DNA of 64,000 bases, from the NCBI GenBank assembly GCA_963816555.1, contig CAWFLD010000004.1, positions 310,001 through 374,000 on the forward strand, in the 5' to 3' direction. The notes under the pieces are model-generated. The model searched no databases and was not told the DNA's origin. It saw only the letters and a program-made list of their open reading frames with translations. The position numbers were made by a program, and so were the translations under genes. Shown here piece by piece: positions 38,616 through 48,694 of the stretch. Positions within the stretch are counted from its first letter, which is position 1. Every line of letters begins with the position of its first letter. This DNA is from Lutibaculum sp963816555. GTDB taxonomy: Bacteria > Pseudomonadota > Alphaproteobacteria > Rhizobiales > Tepidamorphaceae.

Positions 38616-39704
38616 TCACCTCAGCTTCAGCGTCGAAAGGCCGATGAGGGCGAGGACGGCGGCGATGATCCAGAAGCGCACGACGATCTGCGCCTCGCCC
38701 CAGCCGAGCTGCTCGAAATGGTGGTGCAGCGGCGCCATCTTGAAGATGCGCTTGCCCGTCAGCTTGAACGAGACGACCTGGACGATCACCGACACCGCCT
38801 CGAGCACGAACAGGCCGCCGACGATCGCCAGCACGATCTCGTGCTTGATCGCCACGCTGACGGCGCCGAGCATGCCGCCGAGCGCCAGCGAGCCGGTGTC
38901 GCCCATGAAGATCGAGGCCGGCGGCGCGTTGAACCACAGGAATCCGAGACCGCCGCCGATCACCGCGCCGCACAGCACCGCCAGCTCGCCGGTGCCGTTG
39001 ACGAAATGGACCTGCAGGTAGTCGGCGAAGACGGCGTTGCCGACGAGGTAGGAGATCATCCCGAACGTGCCGGCGGCGATCATCACCGGCATGATGGCGA
39101 GGCCGTCGAGGCCGTCGGTCAGGTTCACCGCGTTGCCGGCGCCGACGATCACGAAGGCGCCGAACGGAATGAAGAACCAGCCGAGATTGATGATGATGTC
39201 CTTGAAGAAGGGCAGCGCCAGCGAGGTCGAGAAGGGCTGCTGGCCGACGACCGAAACGGCGAACACGGCGAGCCCGGCGATCGTCGTCTCGAGCGCCAGG
39301 CGCTGCCGGCCGGAGAACCCGGTGTTCGCGGCCGCCTTCGTGACCTTCAGGTAGTCGTCGTAGAAGCCGATCAGCCCGAAGCCGAGCGTGACGAAGAGCA
39401 CGATCCAGACATAGGGGTTCGAAAGGTTCGCCCAGAGCAGCACCGAGACGACGAGGCCGGTGAGCACCATCAGGCCGCCCATCGTCGGCGTGCCCTGCTT
39501 GGTCAGCAGGTGGCCCGCCGGCCCGTCCTGCCGGATCGGCTGGCCCTTGCCCTGGCGCAGCCTCAGCACGCGGATGATCGCCGGCCCGAACAGGAAGACG
39601 AAGAGGAGCGCGGTCATGACCGCCCCGCCCGTGCGGAAGGTGATGTACCTGAGCACGTTGAGAAGCGGGAACTGGTCGCCGAATTCGCCGAGGAAATAGA
39701 GCAT
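38616..39704 (-). CDS. mraY: Phospho-N-acetylmuramoyl-pentapeptide transferase MraY
   Basis: MraY attaches the muropeptide to undecaprenyl phosphate, giving lipid I. The 362-residue product has ten predicted membrane helices and the family motifs GTPTMGGLMVL, FGLIGFYDDYLKV (catalytic Asp pair), NAVNLTDGLDGLAIMPV, FMGDTGSLALGGMLG and APLHHHFEQLGWGE. All metal and substrate residues seen in the family are present. It sits between murF and murD. Confidence 0.97.
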   Translation of the reverse strand: MLYFLGEFGDQFPLLNVLRYITFRTGGAVMTALLFVFLFGPAIIRVLRLRQGKGQPIRQDGPAGHLLTKQGTPTMGGLMVLTGLVVSVLLWANLSNPYVWIVLFVTLGFGLIGFYDDYLKVTKAAANTGFSGRQRLALETTIAGLAVFAVSVVGQQPFSTSLALPFFKDIIINLGWFFIPFGAFVIVGAGNAVNLTDGLDGLAIMPVMIAAGTFGMISYLVGNAVFADYLQVHFVNGTGELAVLCGAVIGGGLGFLWFNAPPASIFMGDTGSLALGGMLGAVSVAIKHEIVLAIVGGLFVLEAVSVIVQVVSFKLTGKRIFKMAPLHHHFEQLGWGEAQIVVRFWIIAAVLALIGLSTLKLR

Positions 39705-39719
39705 TGGGCCTTCCGCGCG

Positions 39720-41140
<1,421 letters not shown>

Positions 41141-41144
<4 letters not shown>

Positions 41145-42607
41145 TCGCCAGCCTCCCCGGCCAGAATCTCGCGCACGACCTCGTGGTCGGAGAACGGCAG
41201 CGTCCGGTCGCCGACGATCTGGCCGGTCTCGTGGCCCTTGCCGGCCACGACGAGCACGTCGCCGGGCTCCAGATCGCCGATCGCCCGGGCGATCGCCTCG
41301 CGCCGGTCGCCGATCTCGGTCGCGCCCGGCGCGCCCTCCATGATGGCGGCGCGGATGACGGCGGGGTCCTCGGAGCGCGGGTTGTCGTCGGTGACGTAGA
41401 CGCGGTCGGCGAGCTTCGTCGCCACCTCGCCCATCAGCGGGCGCTTGCCCGGATCGCGGTCGCCGCCGGCGCCGAACACCACCGCGAGGCTCGCCTTGGT
41501 GAAGGGCCGCAGGGCGCGCAGCACGTTGTCGAGCGCGTCGGGCTTGTGGGAATAGTCGACGAAGACCAGCGCCCCGCCGGCGGTGCTGCCGACGAGCTCG
41601 AGGCGGCCCTTCGCCCCCTCGAGGTGCTCGAGCGCGGCGATGGCGGTCGCGGCCGGAACGCCGCCGGCCATCGCGAGGCCGAGCGCGACGAGCGCGTTCT
41701 GCGCCTGGAACTCGCCCGCCAGCGGCAGCGTCACGTCGTGGCGCGTCCCGTCGACCTCGACGCAGAGGTGCTGGCGGAAGCCGTCGGGGACGAGCTGCAC
41801 GAGGCGGATGTCGCGGCCGAAGCGGCCGACGCCGGTGACCCGGACGCCGCGCTTGCGGCAGGCTTCCGCGACCTGGTCGCCCTCCGGGCTGTCGACGTCG
41901 ACGACCGCCGTGCCGTCCTCGGGCAGAAGCTCGAGGAACAGCCGCAGCTTCGCCGCCAGGTACGCCTCGACCGTCGGGTGGTAGTCGAGATGGTCGCGGC
42001 CGAGATTGGTGAAGCCGGCCGCGCAGATGCGCACGCCGTCGAGCCGGTGCTGGTCGAGGCCGTGGCTCGAGGCCTCCATGGCGAGATGCGTGACGCCATC
42101 CTCGGCGAGCTCCGCCAGGATCTCGTGCAGCTCCACCGTGCCGGGGGTCGTCAGCGAGCCGTACGCCTCGCGGCCGGGGGCGACGACGCCGAGCGTGCCG
42201 AGGCTCGCGGCGTGGTGGCCGGCGGCGGCGAAGATCTGCCGCACGAAGGAGGCGACCGAGGTCTTGCCGCTCGTCCCGGTCACGGCGACGATCGTCTCCG
42301 GCTGCCGCTCGTAGAAGCGGGCGGCGGCGCGGGCGAAGGCGCCGCGCGGTTCCTCCACCCTGACGACGGGGGCGGAGCGCGCGTCCGACACGTGGACCGC
42401 CGCAGACCGGGCCGCGAGCGCCGCGACGGCGCCGGCTTCGAGCGCGGCATGGACGTACTGCGCGCCGTCGACCTTCGTGCCGGGCAGCGCGGCAAACAGG
42501 TAGCCGGGCTTCACCTCGCGCGAATCCGCCGTCAGTCCGGTGATCTCGATGTCCCGCTGCGCGGGATCGAGGGTCTCGGCATCGTCGATCAGTTCATAAA
42601 GTCGCAT
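41141..42607 (-). CDS. murE: UDP-MurNAc-L-Ala-D-Glu--2,6-diaminopimelate ligase MurE
   Basis: MurE adds the third peptide residue. The 488-residue product shows GLTADSREVKPGYLFAALPG, the ATP loop AVTGTSGKTSVASFVRQI, the carbamylated-lysine region and the specificity motif YVTDDNPRSEDP; DNPR indicates meso-diaminopimelate as substrate, as expected for a Gram-negative wall. ATG 42607 was chosen over GTG 42619, because MRLYEL matches the family start and GGAAAAG lies just upstream. It follows ftsI by 19 bases. Confidence 0.95.
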
Positions 42608-42626
42608 CGTCTTTTCCACCGGCGCC

Positions 42627-44339
42627 TCAGTACGACACTGCGACCGCGTTCTCGTCGTCGGCGGGCGCCACCTGCGGCGGCACGCCGAGCAGCGGCGCGA
42701 TGCGCCGGATGACGCGGCCGTCCGTCGGCGCGCAGTTCCAGCCCGACGTGCGGAAGCCGTAGGTCTCCTTGGTGCCCTTCGGCTCGTCGAGCATCACCAT
42801 GACGAGATAGCGCGGGTCGTTGGTCGGGAAGGTCGACAGGAAGGTGTTGAGCACCTTGCCGCTCGAATAGTGGCCGTTCACCACCTTCTCGGCCGTGCCC
42901 GTCTTGCCGCCGACGCTGTAGCCCGGCACGTCGGCCTTCTTGCCCGTGCCCTTGATCACGTTGAGCCGCAGGAGATAGCGCATCTCGGCGCTCGTCTCGG
43001 GCTTGATGACCCGGGTCGCGAGCTTCTGGGCCTCGGCCTCGCTGCGCTTCAGGAAGGTCGGCGGGATCAGCATGCCGCCATTGACCATCGCCGCGCCGGC
43101 GACGGCCGCCTGCATGGGCTCCACGGAGATGCCGTGGCCGAATGCGATCGTCATCTGGGTGAGCTCCGCCCATTTCGCCGGAACGAGAGGAGCGCCGGCT
43201 TCCGGCAATTCCGTGACGAGCTTGTCGTAGAAGCCGAGCTTCTTCAGGAACGCCTGGTGCTCGGGGATGCCGGCGGCCCGGGCCATGTGCGCCGTGCCGA
43301 TGTTGGAGGAGTGGATGAAGATCTCCGGCACGGTCAGCCAGCGGTGCAGGCCGTGGTCGTCGTGGATGGTGAAGCGGCCGACGCGGATCGGGTGCGTGGC
43401 GTCGAACGAGTCGCTGAGCTTCGCCACCCCGGCATCGAGCGCCATGGCGATCGTGAACGTCTTGAAGACCGAGCCGAGCTCGTAGACGCCCGTCGTCAGG
43501 CGGTTGATGCGGTCGGGCTGCAGCGCCTCCTCGGGCACCTGCGGGTTGAAGTCCGGCAGCGACACCATGGCGATCACCTCGCCGGTGCGAACGTCCACCA
43601 CGGTTCCGGCGGCGGCGACGGCATCGAACTCCTTCATCGACGCCATCAGCTCGTCGCGCATCGCGTGCTGGACGCGCAGGTCGAGCGACAGCTGCACCGG
43701 CTCGAGCTTCTCCGTGCGCGCGAGGCCGGCGTCGTGCAGCGCCCCGAGCCACGTGTCGTCGAGGTGCTTCTCCATGCCGGCGATGCCGATATTGTCGATA
43801 TTCACGAAGCCGACGACGTGCGAAGCCGTGTTGCCGGCGGGATAGACGCGCTGGTTCTCCTCGACGAAGCCGAGGCCCGGAATGCCGAGCCGGTGCAGGC
43901 GGGCGCGCTGGCTCGGCGTGATCTCGCGCTTCACCCAGACGAAGCGGTTGTCGCCGGACAGCTTCTTGCGCAGGTCGTGCACGTCGAGCTCCGGCAGCAC
44001 GGAGGTGATCTTCTCGACCGCCTCGTCGACGTCGATGATGCGCTTGGGGTCCGCATAGGCGGACGGCACCATGATGTCGGAGGCGAGCACGACGCCGTTG
44101 CGGTCGAGGATCTCCGGCCGCGCGTGGCTGACCGCCTCGCCGGGATCGAGATAATGCGCGACGGGATCGAGCTGCATGCCGGCCAGCATCGCCAGGCGGA
44201 TGCAGATCACGCCGTAGACGCCGGCGAAGGCGATCTTGGCGAGGAGAAGCCTGCCGCGCATGCGCCGCTCGCACCGGGCGGCCCGGTCGAGCCGGCGCCG
44301 GGCGCGGCCCTCCGCCGAGAACAGGTCGCGAAAGCTCAC
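42627..44339 (-). CDS. ftsI: Peptidoglycan transpeptidase FtsI (PBP3)
   Basis: FtsI crosslinks septal peptidoglycan. The 570-residue product has a basic cytoplasmic N-terminus, one membrane helix (LLLAKIAFAGVYGVICIRLAM), the dimerisation-type domain with RPEILDRNGVVLASD, and the transpeptidase domain with SVFK (catalytic Ser and Lys), SSN and KTGTA active-site motifs. GTG 44339 overlaps the ftsL stop (GTGA). In-frame sequence further upstream lies inside ftsL and is excluded. A short C-terminal tail after IRRIAPLLGV is variable. Confidence 0.95.
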   Translation of the reverse strand: MSFRDLFSAEGRARRRLDRAARCERRMRGRLLLAKIAFAGVYGVICIRLAMLAGMQLDPVAHYLDPGEAVSHARPEILDRNGVVLASDIMVPSAYADPKRIIDVDEAVEKITSVLPELDVHDLRKKLSGDNRFVWVKREITPSQRARLHRLGIPGLGFVEENQRVYPAGNTASHVVGFVNIDNIGIAGMEKHLDDTWLGALHDAGLARTEKLEPVQLSLDLRVQHAMRDELMASMKEFDAVAAAGTVVDVRTGEVIAMVSLPDFNPQVPEEALQPDRINRLTTGVYELGSVFKTFTIAMALDAGVAKLSDSFDATHPIRVGRFTIHDDHGLHRWLTVPEIFIHSSNIGTAHMARAAGIPEHQAFLKKLGFYDKLVTELPEAGAPLVPAKWAELTQMTIAFGHGISVEPMQAAVAGAAMVNGGMLIPPTFLKRSEAEAQKLATRVIKPETSAEMRYLLRLNVIKGTGKKADVPGYSVGGKTGTAEKVVNGHYSSGKVLNTFLSTFPTNDPRYLVMVMLDEPKGTKETYGFRTSGWNCAPTDGRVIRRIAPLLGVPPQVAPADDENAVAVSY

Positions 44340-44683
44340 TGGATCACCTTGTCGCTGCCGCCGGCGAAGCCGCCGAGACGGCTCCCCTCGTACGGGTCGA
44401 TGTCGATGGGACGCATGGGAAGGTCGGAGACGCTGGCCAGCTGGTCGACCTGCAGCTGCTCGAGGTCGAGGTAGCGCTCGGCGAGCTTCTGGATGCGGCT
44501 CGGCTGGTTCAGGTAGTTCCACTCCGCCCGCAGCACGTTGATCGTCTCGCGCTCCTCGGCGATCTGCTCGTGCAGCTCGTCGATATGCGCCTCGATGCCC
44601 GCCGCCTCGTCCTTGAAGCGGTAGAGCACGATCGCCGTGCCGAGCATCAGCGTGACGGCGAGGATGGCGAAGAAGCGGATCAT
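44336..44683 (-). CDS. ftsL: Cell division protein FtsL
   Basis: FtsL is a small bitopic divisome protein that activates FtsWI together with FtsB and FtsQ. The 115-residue product has one membrane helix (IRFFAILAVTLMLGTAIVLY), followed by a periplasmic coiled coil (KDEAAGIEAHIDELHEQIAE) and WNYLNQPSRIQKLAERYL. The fit is by topology, position and the conserved LNQPxRIxxLA segment. It overlaps both rsmH and ftsI by four bases. Confidence 0.92.
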   Translation of the reverse strand: MIRFFAILAVTLMLGTAIVLYRFKDEAAGIEAHIDELHEQIAEERETINVLRAEWNYLNQPSRIQKLAERYLDLEQLQVDQLASVSDLPMRPIDIDPYEGSRLGGFAGGSDKVIQ

Positions 44684-45726
44684 GTACGTCCCTCGCGGCG
44701 TTCGTCGGGGTCTGGGAGATCGGGCACGCCGAGCTCCGCGAAATCGGCGGCGCGCGACGGCGCCTCGGTGCGCAGGCCGGCGCGCAGCCGGGCCGAGCGG
44801 GCGCGCGGGTTGCCTCCGGTCTCCTCCTCGCCCGGCATCACCGCCTGGCGGGTCAGGAGCGTGAAGGTCGGCGCCGGGCCCTCGGCCATCGGCAGGTGGC
44901 GCGATCCGCCGCCCGCCTTGCCGCTGCGCGCGGCGAGGAAGCGCTTGACGATGCGGTCCTCGAGCGAGTGGAAGGCGACGACGACGAGGCGGCCGCCCGG
45001 CTTCAGGATCCGCTCCGCGGCGACGAGGCCGTCGGCGACCTCCTGCAGCTCGCGGTTCACGTGGATGCGCAGGGCCTGGAAGGTGCGGGTCGCCGGGTTG
45101 ATCTTCTCCCGGCTCGGGCCGACCGCCTTCGCCACGACCTCGGCGAGGTCGGCGGTGCGCTCGAACGGCCGCTCCGCCCGGCGCTCGACGATGGCGCGCG
45201 CGACCCGGCGGGACTTCTTCTCCTCGCCCAGCACCTTCAGGATGCGGGAGAGGTCGGCCTCCTCGGCGGTGTTGACCACGTCGGCGGCGGAGATCCCCGC
45301 CTGCCCCATCCGCATGTCGAGCGGGCCGTCGCGCATGAAGGAGAAGCCGCGCTCCGCCTGGTCGAGCTGCATGGAGGAGACGCCGAGGTCGAGCATCACG
45401 CCGTCGACGGAGTCGTGGCCGTGCTCGGCGGCGATGCGGTCCATGTCGGAGAAGCAGCCGGCCGCGAGCGTCAGCCGCCCGTCGAAGGCGGCGGCGAGAT
45501 CCGCCCCTCCGGCGATGGCGTCGGGATCGCGGTCGATGCCGAGGACGCGGCAGTCTGCCGCCTCGAGCACGAGGCGGCTATAGCCGCCCGCGCCGAACGT
45601 GCCGTCGACATAGACGCCGCCTGGCGCCGGCTCGAGCCATTCGAGAACCTCTCGGGCGAGGACGGGAATGTGACGAGCCGGTCCGCCAGCGGCATCTCCG
45701 GAGGAAATGCCGCGGCCCGTCATCAT
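44680..45726 (-). CDS. rsmH: 16S rRNA (cytosine-1402-N4)-methyltransferase RsmH (MraW)
   Basis: RsmH methylates C1402 in the 16S rRNA decoding centre. The 348-residue product has HIPVLAREVLEWL, the SAM motif YVDGTFGAGGYSRLVLEAA, DGVMLDLGVSSMQLDQAERG with catalytic-site residues, INPATRTFQALRIHVNREL and VVVAFHSLEDRIVKRF. ATG 45726 overlaps the mraZ stop by four bases and follows GGAGAGCGGGA. A 50-residue Arg-rich tail is typical of the family. Confidence 0.96.
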   Translation of the reverse strand: MMTGRGISSGDAAGGPARHIPVLAREVLEWLEPAPGGVYVDGTFGAGGYSRLVLEAADCRVLGIDRDPDAIAGGADLAAAFDGRLTLAAGCFSDMDRIAAEHGHDSVDGVMLDLGVSSMQLDQAERGFSFMRDGPLDMRMGQAGISAADVVNTAEEADLSRILKVLGEEKKSRRVARAIVERRAERPFERTADLAEVVAKAVGPSREKINPATRTFQALRIHVNRELQEVADGLVAAERILKPGGRLVVVAFHSLEDRIVKRFLAARSGKAGGGSRHLPMAEGPAPTFTLLTRQAVMPGEEETGGNPRARSARLRAGLRTEAPSRAADFAELGVPDLPDPDERREGRT

Positions 45727-46208
45727 TCCCGCTCTCCGCCTGACGGCGCAGCCCCCTCTCGAGGAACGGCGCCGAGCATCTGCTTCAGTTCGCGCACCCG
45801 ATTTCTGGCCTCTTTCTGGTGCGCCATGAAGCGATCCGGCTCCCAGATCTGGAACTTCTGCCCGAGCCCCACGAAGGTCGCCCGGTCGGCAATGCAGGCA
45901 TGCTCGCGCAGCCGGTCGGTCACGACGATCCGCCCCTCCGCGTCGAGCTTCAGGATCTCGCTGTCGCCATAGAGCGCCGACGACAGGTAATCCCTCTCGT
46001 CCGAGTACGGCGGCAATCGATCGAGAAGCGCGTTGATCTCCGCGACGAGGCGACTGCCCCCCGCGTCGAGCGCTTCCATGTCGAGTGCCGGATACACATA
46101 CACCCCCTCGAACCCGTCGCGCGCGATGAGCGTCCGGAAGGAGGCCGGCACAGAGACGCGACCCTTCGAGTCGATCCTGTTCGTGAACGTCGACACGAAC
46201 CGGTCCAT
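45723..46208 (-). CDS. mraZ: Transcriptional regulator MraZ
   Basis: MraZ is an AbrB-like DNA-binding protein that represses the dcw operon in E. coli. The 161-residue product carries two copies of the MraZ fold: FTNRIDSKGRVSVPASFRT near the start and LDAEGRIVVTDRLREHA in the second half, both with the D-x-x-GR motif. It is the first gene of the cluster. Four TGGGN boxes lie 161-195 bases upstream over the likely promoter, so autorepression of the whole cluster is probable. Confidence 0.96.
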   Translation of the reverse strand: MDRFVSTFTNRIDSKGRVSVPASFRTLIARDGFEGVYVYPALDMEALDAGGSRLVAEINALLDRLPPYSDERDYLSSALYGDSEILKLDAEGRIVVTDRLREHACIADRATFVGLGQKFQIWEPDRFMAHQKEARNRVRELKQMLGAVPREGAAPSGGERE

Positions 46209-46368
46209 GACGCGTCTCGCCCTCGCGGTTCGATCGAACGATCAGCGTGAACCAGGCATTCATCCGAAGGCCCGGCCCACCCGGTGCAGCGCCCGCAACC
46301 GCCCCGCCAGGCAGCATGCGAGCCCCCCGCCCCGGCACCGCCGGATCGGGCTCCACCTGAACTCCAGA
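46209..46368 (-). other. Leader of the dcw transcript
   Basis: This 160-base region lies between the predicted transcription start (about 46373) and the mraZ ATG. It has no gene. It is the untranslated leader if the promoter upstream is correct. No riboswitch-like or strong hairpin fold was recognised by eye. Confidence 0.45.
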
Positions 46369-46403
46369 TGGGATAATTTGGGATAGCATGGGGTCCTATG
46401 GGC
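46369..46403 (-). promoter_or_regulatory. MraZ operator: four TGGGN boxes, 10-base period
   Basis: On the plus strand TGGGA, TGGGA, TGGGG and TGGGC lie at 46369-46373, 46379-46383, 46389-46393 and 46399-46403, each separated by exactly five bases. TGGGN repeats with five-base spacers are the known binding sites of MraZ. The set faces mraZ and overlaps the proposed promoter, so bound MraZ would block polymerase. E. coli has three such boxes; four on one face of the helix suggest a full oligomer docking. Confidence 0.85.
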
Positions 46404-46408
46404 GTCAA
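46380..46408 (-). promoter_or_regulatory. Putative dcw promoter upstream of mraZ
   Basis: On the minus strand TTGACG (46403-46408) is followed after 17 bases by TATCCC (46380-46385). The -35 is a good match and the -10 a modest one, with spacing ideal for the housekeeping sigma factor. It is embedded in the MraZ boxes, which supports it. Confidence 0.6.
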
Positions 46409-46590
46409 CGGAATCGGGCCGGTCACCCATCAAAGCGACGGTAACCTTGACACCACCTTAATCCGATCGGCTTAAGGCTCCGTTGATGCCGCGGCGCGGC
46501 GTGCTGTGGCTGGATTGCAGCAGGCGCGGACGGGCTCGCTGCGCCGTCCGGAAGGGGCCGGAAGGCCGGCTTTTGCAGGGAAAAAGGCGT

Positions 46591-46954
<364 letters not shown>

Positions 46955-46960
46955 CCGCCC

Positions 46961-46989
46961 TTTAAATGGGCGGAGCCGCGGCGGGTCAA
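46961..46989 (-). promoter_or_regulatory. Promoter of rnpB
   Basis: On the minus strand TTGACC (46984-46989) and TTTAAA (46961-46966) are separated by 17 bases. The predicted start, seven bases further on at 46954, is exactly the first base of helix P1, strong support that this promoter makes mature-ended RNase P RNA. Confidence 0.8.
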
Positions 46990-47013
46990 GCGCGGCGCGC
47001 GGCCCCGCAACGC

Positions 47014-47041
47014 AAAAGGCCCGCGGAACGTCCCGCGGGCC
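47014..47041 (-). terminator. Rho-independent terminator after the lytic transglycosylase gene
   Basis: Minus-strand GGCCCGCGG and CCGCGGGCC form a nine-base perfect stem with a six-base loop, followed by TTTT. It lies 29 bases after the stop at 47070 and 25 bases before the rnpB -35 element, insulating the two genes. Confidence 0.82.
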
Positions 47042-47069
47042 CTGGCAGTCGACGTCCGGGGACGGCGGG

Positions 47070-47801
47070 TCAGGCGCGGCCCATCAGCCGCTTGACGCGG
47101 GCGCAGTAGCTCGTCGAGGCCGACGTCATGTGGCTCGCGTAGTGGCCGCCCTGGTAGCGCATGATCGTGCCGCAGATGTCGCCGCCGGCGAGATCGTAGG
47201 CGCCCGCCAGGTACTTCATGCCCCAGCGCAGGTTGGTGTCGGGATCGTAGAGCGCCTTCGAGCTGCCGGCATAGCCGATGCCGCGCGCGGTGGCGGGCTT
47301 GATCTGCATCAGGCCGATCTCGCCGGCGCTGCCGGTGACGCTCGGATCGAAGTTCGACTCCACGGTGATCACGGCGCGGGCGAGCGCCAGCGGCACGCCG
47401 TGTTCGGCCGCGCGCGTGGCGATCAGCTTCTCGAGCCCGCCGCCGACGCGGGCGCCGCCGACCTTGGCGGCCCGCGCCTCGTTGGTCGCCTCGGTCTCCT
47501 GCTCGGCCGAGCCGGCGGCGTCGGACGGGGCGGGCATGACGGGAGCGCTCGGATCGATTTCGGTGGCGGCGACGACCTGAGCCTCTCCCGTGTCGCCGGA
47601 GGCGGCGCCGTCGGAGGCCGAGGCGACCTTCACCGGCTCCTGCTCGTCACCGCCGGTGCTTTCGGCCGCGGACTGGTCGGCCGGCACGTTGGCGGCGACG
47701 AGAGCGGCCGGGTCGTTCTTGATCCGCGCCTGCGACGGCAGCGGGGCCAGGACCGAGGCGACGACGATAGCGGCAGAGGCCGAGGTCACGAAACGCATCA
47801 T
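47070..47801 (-). CDS. Periplasmic lytic transglycosylase (SLT domain)
   Basis: The 243-residue product has a signal peptide (SASAAIVVASVLAPLPSQA), then about 90 residues of low-complexity Ala/Glu/Asp sequence. A C-terminal family 1 lytic transglycosylase domain follows, with catalytic Glu in ARAVITVESNFDPSVTGS, the substrate motif AGEIGLMQIKPATARGIGY and NLRWGMKYLAGAYDLAGGD. Such enzymes cleave the glycan strand of peptidoglycan to make 1,6-anhydro ends during remodelling. It has its own terminator and stands apart from the amiD group upstream by 173 bases. Confidence 0.9.
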   Translation of the reverse strand: MMRFVTSASAAIVVASVLAPLPSQARIKNDPAALVAANVPADQSAAESTGGDEQEPVKVASASDGAASGDTGEAQVVAATEIDPSAPVMPAPSDAAGSAEQETEATNEARAAKVGGARVGGGLEKLIATRAAEHGVPLALARAVITVESNFDPSVTGSAGEIGLMQIKPATARGIGYAGSSKALYDPDTNLRWGMKYLAGAYDLAGGDICGTIMRYQGGHYASHMTSASTSYCARVKRLMGRA

Positions 47802-47974
47802 CTACGCGTGTTCTCCGTTCTTGGTTGTCGGGGATCTCGTTCGGACGGAGGCCGCGAGGTACCGGGGCATTTTGACGACAAGCTGCATCGAATGCGGCGC
47901 GCGGAAGGTGATTCCTTGACCGGCGGAACAAACAGGCGCGTGGCGGAATGAAGGGTCCGAGACTGCCGGAGGCG

Positions 47975-48694
47975 TCAGGCAGCCGCGTGGAGCAGCCGCC
48001 CAAGTGTCTGGAATGTCGAAAGATCCGGCGATCCGTCGCAGCGCGCCGGGCGCCAGTGGCGCTGGAAGGCCGCCACCGCGAGGGCCGGCGGTGCCCCCGC
48101 TCCTGCCTGGCCGACGTCATATCCGAGACGCCCGAGCCCCGCCGAAAGCTCCGCGGCTTCCGAAGCGTCGAGCGGCCGGCCGCCCTCCCCCGCGAGCGGC
48201 GCCGGCTCGACCCACAGGCCGATGCCGGCCTCGTGCAGCCGCCGCCACGGAAAGAGCTCGCCCGGATCCTGCTTGCGGGCCGGCGCCACGTCGGAATGCG
48301 CGAGCACGCGGGCCGGCGGGATCTCGTGGCGCGCGAGGATCCCGCGGCACAGCTCGACGACGGCCTCGATCTGCGCCGGCGGGAACGGGCGGTAGCCGAA
48401 TTCGTGCCCGGGGTTCTGGATCTCGATGCCGACGGAGCGGGCGTTGATGTCGGTCGCCCCGCCCCAGAAGGCGACGCCGGCGTGCCAGGCCCGCCGTCCC
48501 TCCGGCACGAGCGAGACGATGCGGCCGTCCTCGTGGACGAACCAGTGGGCGCTGACCTTCGCCTCGGGATCGCACAGCCGCGCCAGCGCGGCCTCCGGGT
48601 CCGTCATGCCGGTGTAGTGGAGCAACAGGATGTCGACGGGGGCCCCCGCCCTGTCGTCATGGTTCGGCGACGGCCGGCACTCGCAGGCGATCAT
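47975..48694 (-). CDS. amiD: N-acetylmuramoyl-L-alanine amidase AmiD/AmpD type
   Basis: This 239-residue zinc amidase (Amidase_2) cuts the bond between MurNAc and L-Ala. Zinc ligands lie in VDILLLHYTGM (His) and RVLAHSDVAPARKQDPGELF (His and Asp), with the Glu of SVGIEIQNPGHEFGY in the active site. A C-terminal peptidoglycan-binding segment (LSTFQTLGRLLHAAA) follows. No signal peptide or lipobox is visible, so it may act in the cytoplasm on recycled muropeptides, like AmpD. Start ATG 48694 overlaps the preceding monooxygenase stop by four bases (ATGA). Confidence 0.9.
   Translation of the reverse strand: MIACECRPSPNHDDRAGAPVDILLLHYTGMTDPEAALARLCDPEAKVSAHWFVHEDGRIVSLVPEGRRAWHAGVAFWGGATDINARSVGIEIQNPGHEFGYRPFPPAQIEAVVELCRGILARHEIPPARVLAHSDVAPARKQDPGELFPWRRLHEAGIGLWVEPAPLAGEGGRPLDASEAAELSAGLGRLGYDVGQAGAGAPPALAVAAFQRHWRPARCDGSPDLSTFQTLGRLLHAAA

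Noticed and set aside
46557..46574. Plus-strand GCCGG-AAGG-CCGGC hairpin followed by TTTT
   Set aside because: It looks like a terminator for the plus strand, but no plus-strand gene lies upstream. It was left out as chance in GC-rich DNA.
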